Below the pieces are notes generated by a model. The model did not search any database. It was not told the DNA's origin and saw only the letters and a program-made list of their open reading frames with translations. This document shows, piece by piece, positions 43,741 to 55,100 of a DNA stretch of 64,000 bases. Position 1 is the first letter of the stretch, and each line of letters starts with the position of its first letter. A program made the translations under genes and the position numbers. This DNA is from Asparagopsis taxiformis (Eukaryota; Rhodophyta; Florideophyceae; Bonnemaisoniales; Bonnemaisoniaceae): assembly GCA_030407315.1 (NCBI GenBank), contig JALQPE010001958.1, positions 180,674 to 244,673 on the forward strand, read 5' to 3'.

Positions 43741-45254
43741 GACGGGCGCCGGTTCAGAAATTCAAAAATTTCGACCCCAGAAATTTCTGCCGCCGTGCTC
43801 GACATGGATGTCCGCATCCATCACGGCGACCACTCTATTTTTCCTTGTCGGTCGACTCCAATTTCGTCTTTAATTTTTTCATACTCTCGCTCACACCCCC
43901 TTCCTGTTGGTGCTCACCTCCCCCGTACTGTACCTCAAACACCCCCAATACCACTCTAGCACGCATTTTCAGCTACCTATCCCCGCTTCCACGGTGCACA
44001 CCTCCATTCCATACCTACTTTTCTGCTCTACCGTACAGATTTCGTATAACCAGTCCTCATACTACCTCAGAATAGCGAAAAACACCCCCTATCTCCTCGA
44101 CCATGCTCTCCCCCATCACCTTTGAAACGTATTGTTCTTCAATACCCTCTCTCCTCTACCCTCAACCCCTCTCCTTCACCCTCTACACAAACTTCCCCTG
44201 CAGCTTACTCTTCCAAAACCTCTCACTCCCCATCCCGTACCCGACCTGCTCCACCCCTCCCTCCCTCAGCTGCTCCATGCCCCCACGCCATCCGCATCTT
44301 CGATACCGTATACACCACCACCACCGGCCCACGCTCCCGCTGCCTCCCCCGCCGTATCCCCAGAAACCTCCCCGCTCTGAAACACATATCAACCCCCCAC
44401 TTCGCACCCTTCCTCCCACTCCCCTCCCTCCCCAAATACAATAACCCCCTTCTTCTCCATCACATCCCCACTCACCACAGCCAGAACAGACGCCACCCCC
44501 TCCCCTTCTTTCTCCTCACTTTCCTAAAAACCCCTCCTCTCGGCGCCTTCAACCGCACCCTCCTACGGTCCCACCTAAACACCTCCTCCGCCCTCACTAT
44601 CCCAACACCCCGCAGCGTCTCCCCAATCCCCATAATATGCTTGTCGGCACTCCTCTCCGAATCACACTCCATTCTAAACCCGCACTCCGTACATTTCCAC
44701 CTCCCCCTGTACCATCCCAAGATTGCATCCCTCCACAGAACACATCCTCATACCACAGAAGAATTTTCTTCCTCTCATACCTCATCCTTAAAACCTCCAT
44801 CTGCTCCATGTAAATTTCGATGTAAATATTTTCTCCACTATGCAATCTCAAGCATGTACGAGCCTATGACTTTCCGCTTTGTCAACCCTGAATATTGGTA
44901 CTCATGTATTCATAAAATAGGGCCACCCACATCCCTATCCCGTTCTGCAAGCTTTACAAACCACTAGACGCATACTCCACAACTATACAACAAACACTAC
45001 TCGCTATTTCAGACGACGCGGTACACAAGTAGCGTAGTCTCAACCTTCCGTAACGCCTTCCCTGATGCGTACAAGTGGGAAACACGTCTAGACTACTACT
45101 ACTACGATATAGTATATCAGAAGTGAGTGCGGGAATTTTCGGCACAGGAGATGCTGGGCCACCAAATTGATTTTTCGGTTCATAGATTGAAAGTGATAAT
45201 GGAGATGATTATATTCTCGATAATTGTTTACCAAAGTAATTGTTGTTAAGCTAT
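43741..45254. other. Left arm of transposon copy 2, pyrimidine-rich, no convincing gene
   Basis: Bases 43860-44800 are strongly C/T-rich on the plus strand. A plus-strand frame (44122-44967, Pro/Ser/Thr/His-rich) is long because of composition and is not open over its whole length in copy 1. A minus-strand 82-codon frame (44472-44720) has CTEC...DKH, like a partial zinc finger, and is also open in copy 1. The rest, to the dioxygenase stop, is A/T-richer spacer. Confidence 0.5.
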
Positions 45255-48200
45255 CTAGCCGTCGGAAAATTGTTCTTCGTCTTCGTCCTCATCATATTCA
45301 GGATCTCCCGGCAGAATAGGCATCACCGGGACCCCACTAATTGTGTAGGATATAGGCTGGCGAGGTTCTGTCGTCTTCATCCGCATCATTCCCAGCTGCC
45401 CTGTCTTTGGCCTACGATCTTTCTTGACCGGGATGGGAACAACTGTCTTGTGGCGAACATTGACAGGTGCCGGTTGACTTTGCCTGGCAGACCGGCGCGG
45501 AGCATTGGCGATTACTTCTTCTTCGAATCCCAACCGCCTGATGAAACCAAACGAAACATTGTCGGGAATCGGATACGACGCATTCCTGAAATACGTGTGA
45601 TACCTCGTTGTCGTGTGTGACACAACTCTGTCGACATGCCCTGCCCCGGCATGTTGTACATGGCCGTGACCGATGAAGACTGAACGTGGCGGAACGATTA
45701 CCTTCTTCAGCTTCATCGTCTTGGCGTATATATCTAATTCCAGCGCTTTGGAAAAGACGTACTTGTGGGACCCTGGACACACCCAGATAGGGAATGGGTC
45801 ATCTCCGTTGGCAATAACAAAGTAACCCGGAAGTTGATCTTTGCGGTCGCGAGGAGGAACAGGGAAATCATTGTGTGGGACCTGCCGAGGACACCCCTTT
45901 CCCGTTATCAAAAACCGTCCCCCAGATGCCGGCATGACAAGTTTTTCTCCCGGTAAACCGCACTCCTCCAGCCCTATCAGCCGGAAAAGGATTCCCAACC
46001 ACACATCCAGCAGGGCTCGCCGCGTCACAAACTTGAACCGGTCGATATGCGTCTCATCGTTCTCGGCATAGTCAACCAGGCAGTGGCGTGTAGACGTGAA
46101 GCGAGCCCTCCCCTCATTCCGGTTCTTCTCATCTGTTTCATCGTCCCCTGTATTGACAATGGGACTCCACAGCTGCCGGTTCCCAGGGTCCTTGTGCACC
46201 TGCTCCCCCTCCCATGTTCCCAAGAAGTACCGAAACAATTCCTGGTTAGGAATTTCTTCCATGAGACCCAAGTCAAATGGGAACTTGTCCGACGCATCGA
46301 GGTAGCTTACATCCACGAAATTGTGCATCACCGTATACCCTCGCTCGTTGATTTCCGTTCGGCAATTGTGGAAGTACGCCATACCAGTGCCGGCCTCATA
46401 CGAATCCTTCCAGCTTGTAGACATTCGCGCAACCTGAGCGAAGTCCAGCCTCGAGGGTAGAAACGTCGATGTAGGCTCACACATCGCCTTGGCAGCCATC
46501 TTCCACGCTGCGAAAAACATCGGATAGATGGTGTCGATCTCGAAAACAAGATGACGAGCCCGATGTTGTTCCGGAATATGCAGCCCCTCAAACACAGGGT
46601 CCATCGCCACTTGCTTCAAATACCTCACCTCTCTGCCCTCCTCATCGATTTCCACACTCTCCAATAACAACCTGAGCTCAATCGGGGGCAGACAGCCAAC
46701 CCTCACCGATGCGATGACGTCCGCGGGACGCTGCGCCAGATGATGCCCTTCGGCTCGGTCTTTGGCTTCGAAATCGTCAGGAAGAGATGGCATACGGTCG
46801 TCGAACAGGAGGTCGTGTTCAGATGGAGATTCACGAACGATGTAACCGTCTTCATCGACTTCCACTCCTTCCGGAACAGTGAATGTAATTGTCACTTCGC
46901 GGACCCCCTTGCTTTCGACTTGGCCCTCGTCTGCACCCTGTTTGTCTTCCTCGTCCGAAGCGGTATGGACAGATTCTTGGTTGGAGGGAGTAGCACCAGC
47001 ACGTTGGTTATCTTGGGGGACAATCTCAACGGCAGAATCGGGGGAACGGGCGGAGTCTTCGTCAACCTCATCACCGGAAGCAGTGGCTTGTTGTTGATCG
47101 GTGGGTTTATCAACAACGGCCTGCTCTTCTTCCCCGGCGGATTGTTGTACCACAACCGGCTCTTCTTCCTCGAGGCGTGTGCTCCCCGTCGAGCGAAGTC
47201 GCTGTGAACGGCGGCGGAGGCCATGCGAAGCAGGCTCATGTTCGACATTCCGCTGCTTCTTGTGAGTGAGTCTCACATTGGCAGCAGAAGGGCGGCGTTT
47301 GCGTCGAGCCTTAGTCTTCTTCAATGTCGGATTGAAAAACTCTTTCAAGTTCGTTTCCAAATCCTGTAAACGCGTGGTTCTCCGTCGCATTCGAACCTCA
47401 CTGCTCCGGTCGTCCCCTCTATACATTGCAATGGCATTGGTGAGATGCCATTGCAACTCCTTCGGCTGCTTAACCGACCCAATTGCCATCTCTGTGCTCA
47501 GAAATGACTTGCGCATAATACTCTTTGGGCGCCCATACGCAGCGTACAGAGAATTTGCGATTGCAGTCACGCGACGGACGTATGTATAGAAGTCGTTCAC
47601 GTCAAAGCGTCCATCCGGACGTCCACCATGAGCAGGGTTCAAGTACTCCGAAAGACCACGCAAGACGAAGACAAAGTTTTCTTCCAGCAACTCGCGCACT
47701 ATCTTGTGGTCCAGGTGCGTTATCCCAATCTCGTTGCGGCGCTCGGAATTGTTCAGCTCACGCAACACTTCGTCGAGAACAGGATGCTTCAGCGTTGCTA
47801 TAGCCAAACGCGTCCACCGCCGGGCCGTGTTCGTTGAATTCATCATCCCCATGAACTGCGCCTCGAACAATGTTCGGATGACATCAGACTCACGCCAGTC
47901 GCCAGCGTTTTCCACGTTATTTGCAACAGCAATCGTACGGATGAACTGCTGGATGGACGACAAGATTCGAACCAGGGAGCGCTCCGTCAGTTGCGTCCCA
48001 GTCGTATGGTTCGACTCTGCACTCTTGTGGATGATCTCATGAGGCTGAAGATCACTGTCGTCCTTGCGGCGAAGGTAGTACACATCCAGAGGCTGAGTAA
48101 CCCAGCGCAAGCGGTTTGCGTCCTGTGGCAGCTTGGTTCTGTGCATACGGGTGAGGCGCGTGAAGTCATCGGCAATGCTATGCATAGCATTGAGACGATG

Positions 48201-49220
48201 CAGTCCGTCGATCACGGTCACGTTCGCATTGGCATGGAATTTGCCATTCTGGAACAGACGCGTGTCGGCGGGCAGATGCGTGTTCTGCGACCTCAGCACC
48301 GTCACAGTGATACGCGAAGAGCTCACATACCCCACAGCCAACATATTGTTGCGCAGGTCCTCCACGTGGTCTTCTTTCACATCCCGAAGGGTCACGGCCG
48401 GTTCCACTAGCTGCCTCACCAACACAGTCGCTCCTTCTCCGACGTAATCCGACGTCACAAACTTGGGCACCGTAATTTGCGTCCCCTGCTGCTCACGAAT
48501 GCTTTCCGCCACCTCCGGTTCGTCGTCCACCTCGGTTACGTCCTGCGTAGTAGCTTCGGTGACGTTGGAGCGAGCAGGGTGCTTCGTGCCTCCACTGGAG
48601 GCTCTAGCAGAGCGAGCAGGGTGCTTCGTGCCTCCACTGGAGGCTCTGGCAGAGCGAGCAGGGCGCTTCGTGCCTCCCGAAACCGGGACGGAGCGTGCTG
48701 GATGCTTCGTACCCCCCGAACCAGTGATTTCGCCTGCCGGGCCGGTACTGGGCATCCGTCCTGAGCTGCCCTGGTTCGTCGCTGCGTTGAAGTTTGACGC
48801 TGCAGCAGGGGTACGAATGTCGCTAGGGCCATCCTCCGCAGCGGGGCGCATAATCCGAGTATCCCAAGGGTAAAACGCCGCGGCGTATGCTCCACCCATC
48901 GTCTCCGGCGGTCCCTCGGCGCCATCAAACATGTACGGGAACGGGAGGTCCTTGAACTTGTCCTTAGTCGCAATGTTGCGCACGACGATATAGTCCGCCT
49001 CGTCGGTTTCCGGCAGCTGGTGGTTGTGCAGCGTGCGCGGAAGGCCAACATCGCCACCAGCAGTGCTCACCGAAGCCGTCCCAATATGCACAGCCGCACC
49101 GTCCACGTCCGCAAACAAATTGACATCGACGCCGCGCTTGAGTCCGCGCGACTCCGCTGACGCGCTCACTTGATCGCCGCAAACCGTTGAAAACAAACTG
49201 CTGAAATGCGTATCCGCCAT
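45255..49220 (-). CDS. ParB-like / 2OG-Fe(II) dioxygenase-like fusion protein, 1321 aa
   Basis: Uninterrupted here. Start chosen at ATG 49220 (MADTHFSSLF) because sequence upstream differs in frame between copies. Residues 1-250 are disordered, with SGGTKHPARS repeats (168-218). Residues 255-480 look ParB/sulfiredoxin-like: LVRQLVEPAVTLRDVKEDHV, then VTVIDGLHRLNAMHSI (335-349), the DGxHRxxA motif. Residues 600-770 are basic then acidic linker (RRRTTR, KARRKRRPS, EEEEP). Residues 890-1230 carry a PhyH-type dioxygenase: VPHND (His1116, Asp1118), WVCPGSHK (1146-1153), FIGHGHVQHAGAG (1182-1194, distal His probably 1190) and SHTTTRYHTYF with Arg1206. An acidic tail ends EEQFSDG. Likely nuclear, oxidising a modified base or protein side chain; the substrate is inference. 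ParB-superfamily proteins and 2OG oxygenases co-occur in phage base-modification systems. Divergent from the methyltransferase-SET gene. Confidence 0.75.
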   Translation of the reverse strand: MADTHFSSLFSTVCGDQVSASAESRGLKRGVDVNLFADVDGAAVHIGTASVSTAGGDVGLPRTLHNHQLPETDEADYIVVRNIATKDKFKDLPFPYMFDGAEGPPETMGGAYAAAFYPWDTRIMRPAAEDGPSDIRTPAAASNFNAATNQGSSGRMPSTGPAGEITGSGGTKHPARSVPVSGGTKRPARSARASSGGTKHPARSARASSGGTKHPARSNVTEATTQDVTEVDDEPEVAESIREQQGTQITVPKFVTSDYVGEGATVLVRQLVEPAVTLRDVKEDHVEDLRNNMLAVGYVSSSRITVTVLRSQNTHLPADTRLFQNGKFHANANVTVIDGLHRLNAMHSIADDFTRLTRMHRTKLPQDANRLRWVTQPLDVYYLRRKDDSDLQPHEIIHKSAESNHTTGTQLTERSLVRILSSIQQFIRTIAVANNVENAGDWRESDVIRTLFEAQFMGMMNSTNTARRWTRLAIATLKHPVLDEVLRELNNSERRNEIGITHLDHKIVRELLEENFVFVLRGLSEYLNPAHGGRPDGRFDVNDFYTYVRRVTAIANSLYAAYGRPKSIMRKSFLSTEMAIGSVKQPKELQWHLTNAIAMYRGDDRSSEVRMRRRTTRLQDLETNLKEFFNPTLKKTKARRKRRPSAANVRLTHKKQRNVEHEPASHGLRRRSQRLRSTGSTRLEEEEPVVVQQSAGEEEQAVVDKPTDQQQATASGDEVDEDSARSPDSAVEIVPQDNQRAGATPSNQESVHTASDEEDKQGADEGQVESKGVREVTITFTVPEGVEVDEDGYIVRESPSEHDLLFDDRMPSLPDDFEAKDRAEGHHLAQRPADVIASVRVGCLPPIELRLLLESVEIDEEGREVRYLKQVAMDPVFEGLHIPEQHRARHLVFEIDTIYPMFFAAWKMAAKAMCEPTSTFLPSRLDFAQVARMSTSWKDSYEAGTGMAYFHNCRTEINERGYTVMHNFVDVSYLDASDKFPFDLGLMEEIPNQELFRYFLGTWEGEQVHKDPGNRQLWSPIVNTGDDETDEKNRNEGRARFTSTRHCLVDYAENDETHIDRFKFVTRRALLDVWLGILFRLIGLEECGLPGEKLVMPASGGRFLITGKGCPRQVPHNDFPVPPRDRKDQLPGYFVIANGDDPFPIWVCPGSHKYVFSKALELDIYAKTMKLKKVIVPPRSVFIGHGHVQHAGAGHVDRVVSHTTTRYHTYFRNASYPIPDNVSFGFIRRLGFEEEVIANAPRRSARQSQPAPVNVRHKTVVPIPVKKDRRPKTGQLGMMRMKTTEPRQPISYTISGVPVMPILPGDPEYDEDEDEEQFSDG
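48568..48718 (-). repeat. 42-bp minisatellite inside the ParB/dioxygenase gene (copy 2)
   Basis: Same array as 4964-5114, encoding SGGTKHPARSARAS-type units in the disordered linker. Confidence 0.85.
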
Positions 49221-49569
49221 GGTTGTTGAGTTGGAAAGGAAAAGAGATGGTTGACGTTGACGTATTGGAGTGATGTGGATGGTAGGTTTCACGTTAAGTT
49301 GAAGAATGGTCGTGAACGCCAATCGCTGGAAATAATAACACAATAGAACCGAAATTTTGTTAGGTACAGACCTATCGTGACCGCTGGAATGCAAGAGAGG
49401 CAATCGAGATGTGAGTGTCCGTTCGGAACGGGCCCGAGTCGGGCTCTCGAAACCTGACGAGGTGGCGTGAAGCAGGCAGTGTCCTTGATGTGTAATGTGT
49501 TAAAATTACAGCTGTCAAGCTAGGCGGCTTTTGGGGCGGCTGCGAGCACCCCTTTATCCGGGGAACACC

Positions 49570-49776
49570 CTGATTTGAGTTAAAATTTGGGCTATTCTCG
49601 AAAACATGCACATGTGAACATGTTTTTGAGATGGGGGTGTGCCGTACGGCACAATCGACCGCCCAAATCGTTGATTTTTGCAAGATTTTTTGTGCCCGAA
49701 ATTGTAGAATTTCTGGGCTGGCCAGCAGTGCAATCGAGCTGGACATCCACCGGACGTCCATTTCAGGTTGGTCGTG
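49570..49776 (+). repeat. Internal repeat unit RU
   Basis: Full unit with CACATGTG inverted repeat (one base changed in the left arm, TCGAAAACATG), GTGCCGTACGGCAC and GGACGTCC. Confidence 0.85.
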
Positions 49777-50072
49777 TGCTGCCTACATCCACGCAATGCA
49801 GCAACTAAGCAGGCGGGTTCACTACTAATACAAAGTGCACGGAATATGAGTAACGTGATGGGTGAGTAGTGCTTGTGTTGAGGGAGTAAGGCGGGACCAT
49901 TATGAAACACGGAAGAAGATGTCACCCTAGCATAACTTAGGCTTAAAGCCTGGAATCGAACCTTCGTAAGACGCGATTTTGGCTTACAGTTGGTGCTTAC
50001 AGAAGCCAGTGATGACCCCGCTCGGGGCGGCGGCTCCGGTTCCTGGGGCCGTTGTGGCCAAATTAGACACCT

Positions 50073-50280
50073 TGATTTGAATTAAAATTTGGGCTATTCT
50101 CAAAAACATGCACATGTGAACATGTTTTTGAGATGGGGGTGTACCGTACGGCACAATCGACCCGCCGAAATCGTTGATTTTTTACAATTTTTTTGTGCCC
50201 GAAATTTTAGAATTTCTGGGCTGACCAGCAGTGCAATCGAGCTGGACATCCACCGGACGTCCATTTCAGGTTGGTCGTGA
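50073..50280 (+). repeat. Internal repeat unit RU (additional unit in copy 2)
   Basis: Full unit with one change in the second palindrome (GTACCGTACGGCAC). Its downstream flank (GAGAGAGTGGGG...) matches 965-1140 in copy 1 rather than the copy 1 divergent region. Confidence 0.85.
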
Positions 50281-50460
50281 GAGAGTGGGGTGGGACCATG
50301 ATGAAACAAGGACCAAGACCTGTCCCTGGCGTATTGAGCCTGAAATCGACCCTTCGTGAGACGCCATTTAGCCTTACAGTTAGTGCTTACAGAAGCCAGT
50401 GACAACCCCACTCGGGGCGGCGGCCGGTGCCTGGGGCCGTTGTGGCCAAATTAGACACCA

Positions 50461-50624
50461 TGATTTGAATTAAAATTTGGGCTATTCTCAAAAACATGCA
50501 CATGTGAACATGTTTTTGAGATGGGGGTGTGCCGTACGGCACAATCGACCGCCCAAATCAAGGTTTTTTACAATATTTTTGCTGCCCGAAATTCTACAAT
50601 TTCTGGGCTGGCCAGTAATGCATT
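50461..50624 (+). repeat. Internal repeat unit RU, truncated
   Basis: Equivalent of 6468-6630, lacking the GGACGTCC part. Confidence 0.8.
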
Positions 50625-51160
50625 AGCTATCTGCTCTAAACCGATTCTAACAAGCAGAAAGAATCCTCTCCATGACGATGCTCTCGAATTGAGTGCAATG
50701 CAACGGACTCCCTCCAAGAGAACGACAAAGCATCGTCTTTTCCAAGGCATTTCCGTACGAAAAATAATCGAAAAACATATTTGACTTTAACCTAACAGCT
50801 ATCGCGAGCACCGTACTCAGCTATATTTCCTCTGTAATTTCCTTCCTCCAACCAATCAATAGCCGCTTGGTCACAGGCTTAAAAGCCTTCCACTATCTGT
50901 CCTATCCATCGAAGACCCTCGGAGGGTTCGATCCAGGCCTTGATCACCCATGATGGGTGTGCAACCCGAGAAAATGAAAATGGAACATATTGCGACAGGG
51001 ACGAGATATCATTCAATGAAAGAGAAGTTCTCTTTCGTTTACTTTTTTCTAACAAGATTCTAAACGTCTACAAACCCTATGTCGTCCGTCCGTTTTCATC
51101 CCGGAGAGATGTGGATGTGAGGTAAGACGCAGTGGTGATGTTGTGTTGATTCCCACAGAC

Positions 51161-51345
51161 GGAGGTGGAGGAGGTGGCTACGGAGGAAGCCTGGAGAACT
51201 TCTCCGGTACTGACATCTCACATGTTGAGAACATGTGAGATGTCAGTACCCATGGATGAGAAGAAAACATGTTCAGGTCCGGTTCGGATATTCTTTCCAT
51301 TAACGGAGGTGGAGGAGGCTATGGTGGAAGCCTGGAGAAGAATAG
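51161..51345 (+). repeat. Glycine-codon tandem repeat, 2 units (copy 2), with perfect hairpin
   Basis: Units at 51161 and 51305; copy 1 has a third. The 21-bp-arm hairpin at 51206-51250 is identical to that of copy 1. Confidence 0.75.
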
Positions 51346-51360
51346 AATAGTCCTATACCC

Positions 51361-51609
51361 ATGGATCACAAGAAAACGTTGTTGGGCTCCTTTTCGAAGC
51401 CCATTCGTCTCTTGAATAAATTTAGCACCCGAATCATATACGATTGCCGAGTTGACACCCCGTATGTCTCGTTGGTAGAAATAGCAGGGGTTCCACCACT
51501 CAGCTGGCGGGAAGTAGTTACTGATTATATGAGATATGGCTTAGCTCCCGCCAAAACCGATAGCTCTGGGCTCAGGTTCTCCAAATGTGGTTATACGAAT
51601 GTGTTCTGA
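51361..51609 (+). CDS. Small conserved ORF, 82 aa, unknown function (copy 2)
   Basis: Counterpart of 7481-7729 with one amino-acid difference. ATG-initiated, ends KCGYTNVF. No domain recognised. Same position relative to the methyltransferase-SET gene. Confidence 0.35.
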   Translation: MDHKKTLLGSFSKPIRLLNKFSTRIIYDCRVDTPYVSLVEIAGVPPLSWREVVTDYMRYGLAPAKTDSSGLRFSKCGYTNVF

Positions 51610-51636
51610 CAATGCTAGAAGACGAATATCTGCATC

Positions 51637-51823
51637 CTGATTTGAATTAAAATTTGGGCTATTCTCAAAAACATGCACATGTGAACATGTTTTTGAGATG
51701 GGGGTGTGCCGTACGGCACAATCGACCGCCCAAATCGATGTTTTTTGCAATATTTTTTCTGCCCGAAATTGTAGAATTTCTGGTCTGGCCAGCAATGCAT
51801 CTGAGCTGGACATCCCCATGTCC
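51637..51823 (+). repeat. Internal repeat unit RU (variant end)
   Basis: Equivalent of 7757-7943. Nearest unit to the methyltransferase-SET start at 52166. Confidence 0.8.
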
Positions 51824-52165
51824 AGTGGCCGTCCGGATGTCGCTCACCTGGTAAGCGTGATGCACCTGTGACAACCTATGTGACTGCAGTCACAGCCGCC
51901 ATGGCGGCCGTGCAGTACAACACTCAAAGACAGGGAATCACAATCTTTTTAAAATTTTTCTCTACCACGTATCCGTCACAACTTATTACCTACACCGGTT
52001 ACGGGTTTCAAGACCTTTCCAGTGCTGTGTACCCGTATACTCTGTTCCGTTCGATATCAACCAGTGTTCCTCACGAAAGAGTGCAAACGTCACGAGATAC
52101 GTCGTCAAATTTGACTGTCTCGCCGAGCGGTCGCCATCCTGTACCGAATTTCCACTCATTCCATT

Positions 52166-55100
52166 ATGACGAATAAGCGCAGGCGCAACAGCAATCCGAT
52201 CGTTGACGACGCAACCGTGCCAATTCTGCGCGAACCCGCTAGCCCTTGGGAGGATTCTAGTGACATGGGTACACGTCGAAACGTAGGTCGCGCCGCCCGC
52301 GAAACTACTCTCGCTGGCAAAGACTTCCTCCGCCTCTTGCTGGATTTGTTCGCCCACTCAAGTTTCGCAGACTTGACGGACAAGCCGGGAGGTTTCACAT
52401 ACGCGGACCTTGGCGCTTGGGTTGCGCAGGGCACGGAAGAACAATTTGTGGCGCTGCAAGGTCGACTCAGCATTTCCTTCAGCGGTCGTTGGAAGAATGC
52501 TGGAGTCGAGGCGGATGTTGCCGAAATCGTCATGGCAGAGATGAACGTTGAGCGAGCCAAGCAGATTGTTCGTCTGGCATTACCGATTGCCGAGTTTTCA
52601 AGACAGGATGAGCGTATCGGGCAATGGGTTGAGCACTGCATCCTTTCTGGGATCGTGCCGCAGACCTTCCTTATTGGATGTAACATGCTTCCTTCGCCAC
52701 TACAGGCGCCGCAGCGCGGGGAACCAAGCGCCTTCGTTCTTGCTCCACCGGAAACGTTCGAGGTATTGATGTATTTCCAAGCGTTGTCTATCATCCGAAA
52801 TCACAACAAGAACCTGCCGCGTCGCCGAATAGGCGACGCGGCCGAAGAGGGGAACGAAGCCGCACGCGTCCCAGCCCATCGGAAAAGCACTAATCGAGCT
52901 TGTTACGTGGTTCAAGTTTTATACCATGCTTGGACCGATGTGGCCTTCGCCGCAAAGTTTTCCAGCTTCGAAGAGTTGATGGCGCCGTACATCATTTTCG
53001 ACAGCAGTGAGCATTGGTTTGACGTGCTCGATGAAGGTCTATTCGCACCGATGGAGCAGAAGCTAGATCTCTACCACGACAAAGCTCCCCTATCTCATCC
53101 TGATGGATATGGTGGAAAAGTAGAGACAAGAACCAGTGCGCAGCACAGTGCATTTAGGGACCTTGTGAGGAAGTTCTTCGACCGGTTGCAGTTTCTTATC
53201 GTCAACCCGGACCTGTACACCTGGCCGGAGTCCGACCGCTGGGGGGCGCTGGAAATATACTTGTCAAGCGGAAATCCGGACAAGCTGCCAGCGTACTTTG
53301 ACACCCTCGACGAAGACGTTATGGCTGTCCTCCGCCCGGCACCACAAGCCGCGGACGCAGAAAAGGTCCCCAAGCCGGTTGATGACACTCCCACTCGTCG
53401 CAACACAGGAGGGAGAGGTTTGGTTCCGTCGACAAGACACACAACCAGGCTTCAACTTGGACCTGGGAGGACCAGTCTTACTGCCCAAGGGCCGTCTCCC
53501 CCGTCACCGTCACCCCATGCGACAGAAGAGCAGGAAAGTGAAGGGCAGGCTCTCGCAAAGGACTTTCTTTCGAAAATGAGTCAGTATTGCCGGGTGTACG
53601 ACGTCCCTTTCGAAGATTTGGTCAGTGCCGACGAGAGCCGAGAACACGTGCCCATCACGGGCAACGTTCAGCTCATTCTGACTGATCCGCCCTACAATGT
53701 TCGTCGGAAGAGGAACGATTCCAACTCTTCGTACGACAGGCTAACTGCAGAAGATATGCAGGCTAGCATCGAAGTGTTTGACGAGCTGTTGCGCCCCGGT
53801 GGCCACGGCATCGTGTTCTGCTCCGTTTTGCAGTTCTACGAATGGTTCCATTACTTGGAAACGTACAAAGGACCGCAGTCAGAAGGCCCAACCGATGCTG
53901 CTGCCAGTGATGACGGGTCGGATGAAGAAGAGGTTACGTCCATGAATTCGGACTCCGAAGCATCGCAGCACAGTGGCGAAGAAAGTGCGGATGAGGAGGA
54001 GGACGAGGAGGACGTCGTTCGGAATTCAGTTTTCTTCGTTGACGAGGTACCTCTGTTGTTTGTCCGACTACCTGGGCACCTCTATCAAATGCCGGGGCGG
54101 AAGAGGTACCAACGCATGAACATGGCAGAGGTCGCTATCCACTTCTGGAAGCGAGGTGTTCCGTTCAAGACTGGAAGCGAGATGGTGGCCTATAGGAACC
54201 ACGGATACATGGACGGCACGTACCCGGCGTGGTGCAACGTCACCATCAATATGCCCGCCATCGATTCGAATGAGATGGTGTGGCGAACAAGGAGCACAAC
54301 CGGTGCTACGGTCAGAGTTCGTGCAGAGCAGAAGAGCGTCGCTCTCATGATGGAGTTGATCAGCCAGCATTCACAGCCTGGTGATATTGTTGTCGATCCA
54401 TTCTCTGGCACTTTCGCAACGGGAAAAGCAGCTATGAGCTTGCCTGAGCACCGTGTTTTCGTCGGCAGTGACATGGACAAATTGTGTGTGGCACGATCGC
54501 TTCCAAAGCTGTGTGCAGTCATGTCACGTGTAATTCTTTCAAACAACACTGACATGAGGGTCACGACAGAAACGAAACAGAGTGCTGAGAAGTTCTTGGC
54601 GTCCCCTTCTGTCACGATGCGTACACAGAGGGAACGGAGGATCATCGAACCCCCACCTGGCCTTCCCCTGTACCAGAGGTTCCCGAAATATATTCGGCAG
54701 TTACTGCCTGGCAGGAGGTACTGTACCTCTGGCAGCTGTGCCCAGAGTCGATTGCGTCGCACGAGCACATGGAAAAACCGGTACATTATTGGCCACCTTC
54801 CCTGCGCCGCTGGTTGCAAACTGAAAACCCTCGCGTGATGCGGGCACACGATTGTGTTGCGAAAAAATTGAGCGTTCGACCATCGCTGATTAAGCATCCA
54901 AATGCAGGAAGAGGGCTCTTCGCTGAACAGACATTTAATGTTGGCGACGAAGTATGTGCATACTACGGAACTGTTGTGTACTCTGATATGAGCAAGGAGT
55001 CGATGAGGTTCGCGTACGGAGAGGGTCACATGGCGATAACGAAGGAAACATTCTTGATGTATGCCATCAAGCTGTATGCAACAGCGGAGGACGACGAAAA

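Larger units (their letters stand above)
49221..52165. promoter_or_regulatory. Divergent intergenic region between dioxygenase and methyltransferase genes (copy 2)
   Basis: About 2.9 kb with four direct repeat units (49570-49776, 50073-50280, 50461-50624, 51637-51823), one more than copy 1. The additional material at about 50160-50460 matches bases 890-1150 of copy 1. The region also contains the perfect hairpin 51206-51250, two units of the glycine-codon repeat and the 82-aa ORF. Confidence 0.55.

Noticed and set aside
44122..44967. 281-codon plus-strand Pro/Ser/His-rich frame in the left arm
   Set aside because: Length is explained by C/T-rich composition; not open over its whole length in copy 1 and no domain seen.
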